DNA from: an uncultured Candidatus Saccharibacteria bacterium
GTDB lineage: Bacteria > Patescibacteriota > Saccharimonadia > Saccharimonadales > Saccharimonadaceae
Direction of reading: 5' to 3'
Length of the DNA stretch: 20,402 bases
NCBI GenBank assembly: GCA_916049555.1
Contig: CAJZIB010000007.1
Location: 1 to 20,402 of the forward strand
In this document: positions 13,704 through 20,402 of the stretch, piece after piece
How the letters are laid out: the number at the start of each line of letters is the position of its first letter
How positions within the stretch are numbered: the first letter of the stretch is position 1
Program-made: the position numbers and the translations under genes
The notes under the pieces: generated by a model
Databases searched by the model: none
Told to the model about the DNA's origin: nothing
Seen by the model: only the letters and a program-made list of their open reading frames with translations

Positions 13704-16634
13704 AGCCTCACGGAGGAATTTACCAGTTGGCGTGTCGTCGCGCTTAGCTAGTTGTTCTGGTGTTCCTTCGGCGATCACTAAACCACCGTGCTGACCACCT
13801 TCTGGACCCATATCAATTACCCAGTCGGCAGACTTAATCACATGAAGATTGTGTTCGATAATAATCATAGTATTGCCACCGTCAACTAGACGACTAAGAA
13901 TTTGCAAGAGACGCTTAACATCGTCGGTGTGCAGACCAGTGGTTGGCTCATCAAGGATATAGAGAGTCTTACCAGTGCTGCGACGAGAGAGCTCAGTAGC
14001 AATTTTAATGCGCTGCGCCTCACCACCAGAGAAGGTAGTAGCGGACTGACCGAGACGAATGTAGCCTAGGCCGACCTCCTGGATGGTTTTTAATTTATTC
14101 ACGATGGCTGGGATATTTTCAAAAAACTCGACCGCCTCATCAATGGTCATATTGAGAACATCAGAGATATCCTTACCTTTATATTTGACCTCAAGTGCTT
14201 CACGATTATAGCGCTTACCATGACAGGTTGGACAGGTAACATAAACATCTGGCAAAAAATGCATCTCGATTTTATTCACACCATCACCCTGACAGGTTTC
14301 ACAGCGCCCGCCCTTAACATTAAAACTAAAACGACCAGCTTTGTAGCCACGGATTTCAGCCTCAGGTTGAGCGGCAAAAAGTTCACGGATGGCAGTGAAG
14401 ACACCAGTATAGGTGGCTGGGTTTGAGCGAGGGGTGCGACCGATTGGACTCTGGTCGATCACAATACATTTATCCAGATTTTCAATACCATCAATGCGGG
14501 TATGTTCACCTGGTACAGTCTGCGCGCGATGGAGTCTGGCAAGTAATTCATTGGCGAGAATTTCATTTACGAGAGTGGATTTACCAGAACCGGAAACCCC
14601 GGAAACTACAGTCATCACGCCAAGTGGAAAATGCACATCAATATTTTTAAGGTTGTTTTCCCTAGCACCCACCACAACGAGTTCCTTGCCGGCTTTTGGT
14701 TGACGGCGTTTTTTCGGTACACTAATTTTCTTTTTACCACTGAGATACTGACCAGTTAGAGAGTTTGAATCCTGCATGATCTCCTCTGGTGTACCGGCCG
14801 CAACAACGTTACCACCACGTGAACCAGCGCCTGGACCGATATCAATGAGATAATCGGAATTTAACATAGTGTCTTCATCGTGTTCAACAACCAAAACGGT
14901 ATTTTTAAGGTCACGAAGATGCTTTAAGGTAGCAATTAGTTTATCATTGTCACGCTGATGAAGACCGATTGATGGTTCATCGAGAACATATAGAACACCT
15001 TGCAAGCCGGAACCGATTTGAGTGGCCAGACGGATTCGCTGCGCTTCACCACCGGAAAGTGTATTGGCGGAACGACCAAGCTCGAGATAACCGAGACCGA
15101 CATCCTGCATGAATTTGACACGTTCTTTGATGACTTTAAGGATTGGTTTCGCGATGAGAGTTTCAGCTTCGGAAAAGCCGAGATCCTGAGAAAGCACTTC
15201 GATTGTTGAATCAACATCGAGATTACACATATCAACAATATTTAAGCCGTGAATCGTGATGGCGAGCACCACAGGTTTTAATCTAGCACCATGACAGGTC
15301 TGACACTCACGCACACGCATAAAACGTTCAATGTCTTTGCGCATAAAATCAGAGTCCGTTTCGCGATGACGACGTTCAAGAGTCGGAATCACACCTTCAT
15401 ACACTGATTCATAAGTTGCACCTTCCTGCCACTTGCCGGAGCCGGAAATTTTAATCTGGTATTTTTCGTCTCCTGTGCCATAGAGAATGAGATGTTTCTG
15501 GGCTTCAGTGAGTTCGCCAATCGGAGTATGAACAGAGAAACCGTGACGATTAGCAACGGCAGTGAGGCGTTTTAGCCACCAAGAATCACTTTGAACACGA
15601 TTGAAAGGACGAATGCCACCTTCGGCGATCGTGAGATTATTATTAAAGACGAGATTTGGATCAATTTCCATACGAGTGCCGAGACCAGTACAGGTTGGAC
15701 AGGCGCCTTGTGGAGCATTGAAGGAAAACAGTCTTGGTTCAAGTTCTGGAATTAATTCATCTGGATGGACTGGACAGGCATAACGCTGGGAGTAGGTGAG
15801 GACCTCCGTATTTTGAGTACCTAGAGATTTACCTTCGATGGTTGAGCTATTGTCATTAATCTTGAGAAGTTGAATAATTCCCTGGCCAAGATCTAGGGCC
15901 TGCTCAATCGAGCTGGAAATACGAGAATAAAGTTCAGTGCTAAGAATAAAACGGTCAACCACTAGTTCAATGTCGTGACGCTCCTGTTTTTCAAGTTCTG
16001 GAAACTCATCAAGCGCATAAACAATACCATCAACGCGCACGCGTGAGAAGCCTTTTTGGAGATATTGCTCAGAAATATGTTGGAACTCACCTTTTTTCTG
16101 CTGGACTAAGGGAGCAAGCAGCATTAATTTGGAGCCAAGTGGCAACTTCATGACCTCATTAACAATATCCTCAACCGAACGGCGAGAAACTTCACGATGA
16201 CAAATTGGACAATGCGGTATACCAACACGAGCAAAGAGGAGACGAAGATAATCGTAAACTTCAGTGACGGTGGCGACAGTGGAGCGAGGGTTTCTTGAAG
16301 TGGATTTTTGGTCGATCGAAATAGCTGGCGAGAGGCCGGTGATGGTGTCAAAATCAGGCTTATCCATCACACCGAGAAACATCCTAGCATAAGAGGAGAG
16401 AGATTCAACGTAACGCCTCTGGCCTTCAGCATAGATAGTATCAAAAGCGAGACTGGATTTACCGGAACCGGAAAGACCAGTGATGACGACAAGCTTGTCG
16501 CGTGGGATGTCAAGGTCGATATTTTTAAGGTTGTGCTGCCTGGCACCGCGCACCTTAATGCAATTATCGGCGGATCCGCCCTGCATTTTGATTCCCCCTT
16601 CAGACAATAAACCCTTATACTCTTCGTTCATCAT
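13689..16634 (-). CDS. uvrA: UvrABC excinuclease subunit A
   Basis: DNA-damage-recognition ATPase of nucleotide excision repair, 981 residues. Two ABC ATPase modules: first Walker A GLSGSGKS (53-60), signature LSGGEAQR and YVLDEPSIGLHQRD; second VSGSGKST, signature FSGGEAQR and YILDEPTTGLH. Zinc sites include CPICH (early), a CP-x(n)-CPTC pair in the centre, and CETC-x(n)-CPTC near the end. Start choice is uncertain: ATGs at 16634 and 16631 have AAAGGGG right before them, while the ATG at 16586 has GGGGG seven bases upstream and gives a more typical N-terminus (MQGGSADNCIKVRGARQHNL). Promoter (16713-16721) and a repeat-containing leader precede it. Confidence 0.97.
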   Translation of the reverse strand: MMNEEYKGLLSEGGIKMQGGSADNCIKVRGARQHNLKNIDLDIPRDKLVVITGLSGSGKSSLAFDTIYAEGQRRYVESLSSYARMFLGVMDKPDFDTITGLSPAISIDQKSTSRNPRSTVATVTEVYDYLRLLFARVGIPHCPICHREVSRRSVEDIVNEVMKLPLGSKLMLLAPLVQQKKGEFQHISEQYLQKGFSRVRVDGIVYALDEFPELEKQERHDIELVVDRFILSTELYSRISSSIEQALDLGQGIIQLLKINDNSSTIEGKSLGTQNTEVLTYSQRYACPVHPDELIPELEPRLFSFNAPQGACPTCTGLGTRMEIDPNLVFNNNLTIAEGGIRPFNRVQSDSWWLKRLTAVANRHGFSVHTPIGELTEAQKHLILYGTGDEKYQIKISGSGKWQEGATYESVYEGVIPTLERRHRETDSDFMRKDIERFMRVRECQTCHGARLKPVVLAITIHGLNIVDMCNLDVDSTIEVLSQDLGFSEAETLIAKPILKVIKERVKFMQDVGLGYLELGRSANTLSGGEAQRIRLATQIGSGLQGVLYVLDEPSIGLHQRDNDKLIATLKHLRDLKNTVLVVEHDEDTMLNSDYLIDIGPGAGSRGGNVVAAGTPEEIMQDSNSLTGQYLSGKKKISVPKKRRQPKAGKELVVVGARENNLKNIDVHFPLGVMTVVSGVSGSGKSTLVNEILANELLARLHRAQTVPGEHTRIDGIENLDKCIVIDQSPIGRTPRSNPATYTGVFTAIRELFAAQPEAEIRGYKAGRFSFNVKGGRCETCQGDGVNKIEMHFLPDVYVTCPTCHGKRYNREALEVKYKGKDISDVLNMTIDEAVEFFENIPAIVNKLKTIQEVGLGYIRLGQSATTFSGGEAQRIKIATELSRRSTGKTLYILDEPTTGLHTDDVKRLLQILSRLVDGGNTMIIIEHNLHVIKSADWVIDMGPEGGQHGGLVIAEGTPEQLAKRDDTPTGKFLREALKNS

Positions 16635-16657
16635 TCCCCTTTCTAAAAATTAGCCTC

Positions 16658-16707
16658 TCTCAAAGTTTTTCTTGAAGTTATTATTTCAAAGTTAATATCT
16701 CAAAGTT
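16658..16707 (-). repeat. Four-copy repeat in the uvrA leader/operator
   Basis: Minus-strand decamers of consensus AACTTTGAGA occur at 16698-16707, 16684-16693, 16670-16679 (AACTTCAAGA) and 16658-16667, with start-to-start offsets of 14, 14 and 12. They begin at the predicted transcription start (about 16706) and fill the 5' leader before the Shine-Dalgarno, so they may be protein-binding sites or a structured RNA leader controlling uvrA. Confidence 0.75.
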
Positions 16708-16712
16708 GGTAT

Positions 16713-16721
16713 ATTCTAGCA
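16713..16721 (-). promoter_or_regulatory. Extended -10 promoter of uvrA
   Basis: Minus strand TGCTAGAAT, with no good -35 at 16-18 bases. Transcription would start near 16706, giving a leader of about 72-120 bases depending on the ATG used. This makes uvrA one of the few leadered first genes. Confidence 0.6.
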
Positions 16722-16731
16722 TATTTTGACC

Positions 16732-16766
16732 AAAAAAGCCAGCGCTTAGAGATGGGGCTGCTAGCT
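16732..16766 (-). terminator. Second minus-strand Rho-independent terminator
   Basis: Minus strand AGCTAGCAGC pairs with GCGCTGGCT (one U-G pair, one bulged A) across a loop of about 12 bases, followed by TTTTTT (GG). It lies upstream of the uvrA promoter and downstream of the terminator at 16826-16856, so it could close a separate short transcript. Confidence 0.55.
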
Positions 16767-16775
16767 TGGTTTAAT

Positions 16776-16877
16776 TTAAGATTGACACATCTGCTATAGA
16801 GACTAAAAAAATAATATTGTCACTGCAAAAAGACCCTCCGGGGAGGGTCTTTTGTTCTAGTGCCAGGTGTCAATTAA
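16776..16877. repeat. Short inverted repeats flanking a terminator (MITE-like)
   Basis: ATTGACAC (16781-16788) and GTGTCAAT (16867-16874) are perfect inverse copies with TTAA at both outer sides (16776-16779 and 16874-16877). The roughly 100-base unit contains the terminator hairpin and ends in the lipoprotein stop codon. It has the form of a small non-autonomous element but no transposase is seen, and chance cannot be excluded. Confidence 0.35.
16826..16856. terminator. Strong bidirectional Rho-independent terminator
   Basis: AAAAGACCCTCC (16828-16839) pairs fully with GGAGGGTCTTTT (16842-16853), a G+C-rich core with A/T flanks that give a U-run on either strand. On the minus strand it follows the lipoprotein gene by about 20 bases; on the plus strand it would end any transcript from the TATAGA-like promoter at 16792-16800. 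Confidence 0.9.
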
Positions 16878-17611
16878 AAATCTGCATCCTTGAACGGATC
16901 CTTTTTTAGCGAGATCTTGTCGAGGTCCAGATATGGGACTACCGTCTTCTTGAATTCAGAGTCGAAGGAAAGCGGCAGAAAGAGCGGGTTGCTGTTGAAG
17001 AAATAGAATGCCTGGTTTTTATAATCCAGAAGGAACGGGAAATATTCATTGCCCGAACCGCCCTTGGCCAGATATTTCTCATTGGCATCCCCAGGTATAT
17101 TATGATAGTCAAACGTCCTTGACCATCTCGCCAGATTCTTTGTCTTCGAGCTTGAAGCATTTTTTAATGCGTCGTAACTCGTAAACTTGTAATCCGGCTT
17201 ACCTGTAGTGACAACGACTTCAGTGAGTTCATAAGCGTCATCCAAAATATAAGGCTGACGACTGAAGGACAGACCGACAATGGCGTCGTTTAGGAATCTG
17301 AGACCAAAACAAATGTTCTGATCATCATTATTGAAGATCTGAACCTCGCGCACTCCATAATCGTTGAGGTAGCCCTGAAGCGAAAGCTTGTATCTCGTAG
17401 AGCCATCATTCGAGCTATACGGTGTGACATAATCATCCAGCCTGACTCCCGACTCTTTTCTGGCGGCTTTACTGCTACCAAAAGGTGCCGGCAGGTCCAC
17501 ACGGCTCTCAGATGTCGCGTCGTCGGTGTTTCCTGCGGTGATATTACCACAGCCGGTTGCAAGTGTTGTAGCGAGCGCCATTGTCACAAGTGCTAAATAC
17601 AGTTTCTTCAT
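16874..17611 (-). CDS. Predicted lipoprotein, function unknown
   Basis: 245 residues with a signal peptide of lipoprotein type: MKKLYLALVTMALATTLATG-C, lipobox LATGC with Cys21 as the acylated residue, followed by a Ser/Thr/Asp-rich linker (22-55). The rest (about 56-245) is a globular, aromatic-rich extracytoplasmic domain with no family I can name and no other cysteine pair (only Cys101-like NICFG). It has a canonical promoter (TTGTAT, 16 bases, TATAAT), a 60-base leader and a strong AAGGGGG ribosome site, unlike the leaderless neighbours. By eye its coding sequence is richer in G+C than the adjoining genes. It is ended by a strong terminator within an inverted repeat, so recent acquisition is possible. 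Confidence 0.85.
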   Translation of the reverse strand: MKKLYLALVTMALATTLATGCGNITAGNTDDATSESRVDLPAPFGSSKAARKESGVRLDDYVTPYSSNDGSTRYKLSLQGYLNDYGVREVQIFNNDDQNICFGLRFLNDAIVGLSFSRQPYILDDAYELTEVVVTTGKPDYKFTSYDALKNASSSKTKNLARWSRTFDYHNIPGDANEKYLAKGGSGNEYFPFLLDYKNQAFYFFNSNPLFLPLSFDSEFKKTVVPYLDLDKISLKKDPFKDADF

Positions 17612-17635
17612 GTAGTTACCCCCTTACAAGAATAG

Positions 17636-17661
17636 GACTAGAATTAAAAAGTACTCTAGTC
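17636..17661 (-). promoter_or_regulatory. Leader hairpin of the lipoprotein mRNA
   Basis: GACTAGA (17636-17642) and TCTAGTC (17655-17661) form a 7-bp stem with a 12-base A/T-rich loop in the 5' leader, between the -10 and the Shine-Dalgarno. It may protect or control the mRNA; there is no known riboswitch pattern. Confidence 0.4.
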
Positions 17662-17679
17662 GTTTGATTAGTTATATAT

Positions 17680-17707
17680 ATTATAACATAATTATTTAAT
17701 TATACAA
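17680..17707 (-). promoter_or_regulatory. Promoter of the lipoprotein gene
   Basis: Minus strand TTGTAT (17702-17707), 16-base spacer, TGT-TATAAT (17680-17688). It is the best bipartite promoter in the window. Predicted start near 17673, leader of about 60 bases. Confidence 0.75.
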
Positions 17708-17775
17708 GTATGACGCCACTCTAACCCCTCAAGTGCAACACTGGTCTTTAAGGATCCGACTGCGTATTCTTTATT

Positions 17776-18429
17776 TTATAAGCTAATTTTAAAATCTACA
17801 TATTTGTCAGCAAATGCTTCTTCGATTGTCTTGCCGGTTTTTTCAAGGTACTTCTTGACGAGATAAAAGCCTAGGGAGTAGCCAGACCAACGCGGCAGCT
17901 TGTTGTTGCCAGTGAAGAAGATCGCATTGTAATCGTATTCGTTGGAGTCTAGTCTATCACGAACCTGATCTAAGATTTTTTCGTTTTCTTCATCGGGACG
18001 CTTAAGGATTGTTTGAATGAATACCGTTCTCTCGTTTCTATTTTTTATGAATTCTGCCTCAAAGTAAGTCGCGATACCTTCGCTAATTATACCTTCAAAT
18101 AACGAGGTCATCATCCATTCATTATTTTTACCCCAGCGCGCCGCATGACAGAGTTCATGGACTAACATTTCGGAAATGAGATTTTCAGTGGCCTTTTCCT
18201 GATTCACAGCAAACTCAATAAAGTCAGCGGTTCTTGTACGTCCGCCCACGCCATCTTCTGGAATTAGAGCATCATATAGTCGGTTGGTAACCAAAACATC
18301 AATATCCCAGTCTATTTTAAGTTTCGGAAAAACATATTCCTCGGCTATTTTTACTGCTTTTACTATCATCTCTTTCTTATCGGAGAGATTTCCGTTGGCT
18401 CCGGTGAGTAATATATTTATCTTATTCAT
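17776..18429 (-). CDS. DUF2268-like predicted zinc protease
   Basis: 217 residues counted from the ATG at 18427-18429. Zinc metallopeptidase motif HELCHAARW (91-99; HExxH at 91-95) followed after about 20 residues by LFEGIISEGIATYFE (110-124), where Glu117 is the likely third zinc ligand. This layout matches the DUF2268 predicted Zn-dependent protease family. No signal peptide or membrane segment, so it appears cytosolic; its substrate is unknown. A longer reading from 18483 adds 18 codons that run through TATAAT, so it is rejected. The gene lies between an ABC exporter and a lipoprotein but has its own promoter. Confidence 0.82.
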   Translation of the reverse strand: MNKINILLTGANGNLSDKKEMIVKAVKIAEEYVFPKLKIDWDIDVLVTNRLYDALIPEDGVGGRTRTADFIEFAVNQEKATENLISEMLVHELCHAARWGKNNEWMMTSLFEGIISEGIATYFEAEFIKNRNERTVFIQTILKRPDEENEKILDQVRDRLDSNEYDYNAIFFTGNNKLPRWSGYSLGFYLVKKYLEKTGKTIEEAFADKYVDFKISL

Positions 18430-18436
18430 TGCAATT

Positions 18437-18442
18437 ATTATA
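18437..18442 (-). promoter_or_regulatory. -10 of the zinc-protease gene, leaderless start
   Basis: TATAAT on the minus strand, seven bases before the ATG at 18429, within an A/T-rich run. No TGn extension and no clear -35 or Shine-Dalgarno. The short spacing predicts a leaderless mRNA. Confidence 0.58.
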
Positions 18443-18510
18443 ATATAATTTTTATTCAAAATTCTGCCTACCTTAGATATCACTAAATAATATTGGCTTT
18501 GTGTTTTTCA

Positions 18511-18526
18511 GGTAATTGTAATTACC
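18511..18526. repeat. Inverted repeat over the ABC-transporter stop codon
   Basis: GGTAATT-gt-AATTACC: 7-bp perfect arms with a two-base centre, overlapping the TAA of the transporter. No U-run follows, so it is either an mRNA-end stabiliser or a dimeric-regulator site upstream of the protease promoter. Confidence 0.5.
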
Positions 18527-20339
18527 TATGAGATTGTAAATCCCATAATTTCTTATATTGTCCATCTTTTAGCTTAAGCAATTCATCATGAGAACCTTGC
18601 TCAATGATCTTGCCGTTGTCTAGCACCACGATGCGGTCAAGACTGGAGATGGTGGAGAGACGATGTGCCACCACGATAGAGGTGCGGCCGTGCATCAGGC
18701 GAAGGAGAGCTTCCTGGATAAGGGATTCAGATTCGGAATCGAGAGCAGAGGTGGCTTCATCAAGGACTAGAATTGGGGCATCTTTTAGGATGGCTCTCGC
18801 GATAGCGATGCGTTGGCGCTGGCCACCGGAAAGCTTAATGCCACGTTCACCAACCATGGTTTCATAACCATTAGGGAGTTTTTCAATGAATTCAGCGGCG
18901 TTGGCAAGTTTTGCGGCATGCTTAATTTCTTCCATTGTGGCATCTGGTTTAGCATAAGCAATATTTTCAGCAATGGTGCGATGGAAGAGCGAGGCTTCCT
19001 GAGGTACATAGGCAATATTCTTTCTGAGACTGTGTTGAGTAACTTTTCTGATATTTTGGTCGTCGATCTTGATGGCGCCGGCATCAACATCGGCAAAGCG
19101 TAAGAGGAGTTTGGTGAGAGTGGTTTTGCCGGAGCCAGATAAGCCAGCTAGTCCGACACGTTCACCTGGTTTGATTTTAAGATCAAAATCGTTGAAGATA
19201 TCTTCTTTAGCATCGGCATGTTTGAAGTTGATGTGATCGAAATGAATGGAACCATTACCCACGATCAGTTTTTTGGCACCTTTTTCATCGACAACAGTAT
19301 CGACAGTGTCGAGGATGACGGTCATCTCATGTGCGTCACCGAAGACCCGCATGAAACTTCGGAAAATGCCACTAATATTCCAGAGCTTACCTTGAATAGT
19401 TTGCGTATATTGGAAGATTAATAGAATAGTGGAGATCGAAAGAGAGAAAAGTGGTACACCAAAGATAATAAACCAAAGCATTAAGATATTGATTGATAAA
19501 ATAAAGCCATGAAAAACCAGGTTACGTTCGACAACGCTTAGCGTAGCTTGTCTGCCAGTGGTGAAAATTTTTTCTTGATATTCGTTATAACGTTTGCGCT
19601 CATATTTCTCCTGAGAATAAGATTTAACTGTCATGATATTAGTAACAGAATCGGCAAACTGACCTTCGCGGTCACTGATGGCCTTTGACCAGGCCTTATT
19701 ATATTCAGCGATTTTATCCATTTTACGAGATGAGATAAATGTAAAGAAGATCAAAATAGCTAGAAGAATACCTGCAAAGATTGGGGTTCGCATAAATAGA
19801 ACCGCAAAGATGGAGACTAGAGAGATTATAAGTGGCAAAATATTCATAATCGTACTGTTCATAAACCGTTCGTAAGCATTAGCAAATCTAGAAACCTGAG
19901 AAGCGAGCGATCCTGAAAAACGCTCGGAATGAAATTGCATAGATTGATTATTAATCACATCAAAGCATTTCGAGGTGAGGTCGTTTGTGGCAAGTAGCTC
20001 CATTTTCCAGATAAGATACATTTGCAAATTACCTAAAATTATCGGACCGATGATTTCGAGCGCAAGAATTAGGAGGCCTTGAGGGAGAATTTTTTGAACA
20101 ATTGGTATCTGGAGTAGGTTACCTGGATTAATAAAATCTTCCGCACGAGAAGTCGAAAGTACTTCAACAATATTAGCAATAATGAGTGGCGCGATTGTAG
20201 ATTTTATTAAAGTAATAATAGGAACTAAAGCCAAAATGGCAAGATTATACCACTTGTATTTTTTATTTACCTCAAAAAAATAGTGCAAACTCCGTCTTAT
20301 TGTGGCTTGATATTCCGGGGTCTTCTTAGTTTTGCGCAT
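18522..20339 (-). CDS. ABC-type exporter, fused permease and ATPase
   Basis: Half-transporter of the multidrug/lipid-exporter type, 605 residues from the ATG at 20339. The N-terminal part has about six membrane helices (first near 32-60), and the ATPase domain has Walker A GLSGSGKTT (399-407), Q-loop YVPQEASLF (444-452), signature LSGGQ (503-507), Walker B ILVLDEATSALD (523-534) and the H-loop VAHRLS (His559). It should work as a homodimer; the substrate is unknown. An ATG at 20366 would add nine residues but has no ribosome site, whereas the 20339 ATG has GAGAGG five bases upstream. It is the first gene of its strand in view, and its promoter lies near the window end. Confidence 0.9.
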   Translation of the reverse strand: MRKTKKTPEYQATIRRSLHYFFEVNKKYKWYNLAILALVPIITLIKSTIAPLIIANIVEVLSTSRAEDFINPGNLLQIPIVQKILPQGLLILALEIIGPIILGNLQMYLIWKMELLATNDLTSKCFDVINNQSMQFHSERFSGSLASQVSRFANAYERFMNSTIMNILPLIISLVSIFAVLFMRTPIFAGILLAILIFFTFISSRKMDKIAEYNKAWSKAISDREGQFADSVTNIMTVKSYSQEKYERKRYNEYQEKIFTTGRQATLSVVERNLVFHGFILSINILMLWFIIFGVPLFSLSISTILLIFQYTQTIQGKLWNISGIFRSFMRVFGDAHEMTVILDTVDTVVDEKGAKKLIVGNGSIHFDHINFKHADAKEDIFNDFDLKIKPGERVGLAGLSGSGKTTLTKLLLRFADVDAGAIKIDDQNIRKVTQHSLRKNIAYVPQEASLFHRTIAENIAYAKPDATMEEIKHAAKLANAAEFIEKLPNGYETMVGERGIKLSGGQRQRIAIARAILKDAPILVLDEATSALDSESESLIQEALLRLMHGRTSIVVAHRLSTISSLDRIVVLDNGKIIEQGSHDELLKLKDGQYKKLWDLQSHR

Positions 20340-20402
20340 ACGATCCTCTCTATTTATTTTCGGCATTTTAAATTTAATGCCGATCTGATAATTGAATAAT
20401 AG

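Noticed and set aside
17701..17775. tRNA or small RNA gene between protease and lipoprotein
   Set aside because: No cloverleaf or stable hairpin; only short AGTG/CACT pairs are seen.
18430..18483. Longer N-terminus of the zinc protease
   Set aside because: The 18 extra residues come from an A/T-rich promoter stretch with TATAAT and have no ribosome site.
20340..20366. Upstream ATG of the ABC exporter
   Set aside because: No Shine-Dalgarno or well-placed -10 is visible before it, while the ATG at 20339 has GAGAGG at good spacing. Not excluded.
1..20402. CRISPR array, toxin-antitoxin, phage or defence island
   Set aside because: No regularly spaced identical repeats with unique spacers, no nuclease, integrase or transposase genes; the window is mainly housekeeping.

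Overview
This window looks like one contig end from a small-genome Patescibacteria (CPR) bacterium, most likely Candidatus Saccharibacteria (TM7). The case rests on compact gene packing, modest G+C, a dimeric (archaeal/eukaryal-type) glycyl-tRNA synthetase, many small divergent proteins of unknown function, and little biosynthesis. The genetic code is standard: UGA ends recO, and all other genes read through at full length without in-frame UGA, which argues against the Gracilibacteria/SR1 code. The lineage is an inference from gene content; no marker was searched. The first 39 bases are Illumina library adapter, so the left edge is a contig end and not a natural sequence.

Layout. (1) 40-1736, plus strand: a 5'-truncated Mbeg1-like alpha/beta hydrolase and a short Erm-type rRNA adenine methyltransferase. 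(2) 1757-10198, minus strand, read right to left: a LPG-synthase/UPF0104-type membrane protein, exonuclease VII (xseA, xseB), a Q-rich single-pass membrane protein, a sensorless histidine kinase with a stand-alone receiver protein, recO, glyQS, a membrane protein with an intramembrane CPTC motif, and a membrane-anchored DsbA-like oxidoreductase overlapping it. (3) 10275-13638, plus strand: a Trm11-like methyltransferase, rpmA (L27), a terminator, and a fusion of a degenerate PfkB-like domain with class I fructose-bisphosphate aldolase. (4) 13689-20339, minus strand: an ABC exporter, a DUF2268-like zinc protease, a lipoprotein that looks compositionally different, and uvrA.

The strongest window-wide signal is in the promoters. 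Genes that open a transcription unit carry an extended -10 (TGnTATAAT or a close variant), and in six cases the -10 sits only 6-9 bases before the ATG, so the mRNAs should be leaderless or nearly so. Genes inside operons and a few with leaders (glyQS, lipoprotein, uvrA, dsbA, xseB, recO) have clear Shine-Dalgarno sequences. This pattern also corrects the start of the membrane protein at 10198 and the protease at 18429, whose longer readings would run through the promoter.

The second recurrent signal is short tandem duplications (13-18 bp units) in non-coding junctions and low-complexity coding ends: both convergent gene junctions, the uvrA leader, the xseA tail and the Q-rich gene. No CRISPR array, tRNA, rRNA, intact transposase or recognisable defence system was found. 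The best candidates for new biology are the PfkB-aldolase fusion, the DsbA plus CPTC-membrane-protein pair, and the leaderless promoter architecture.
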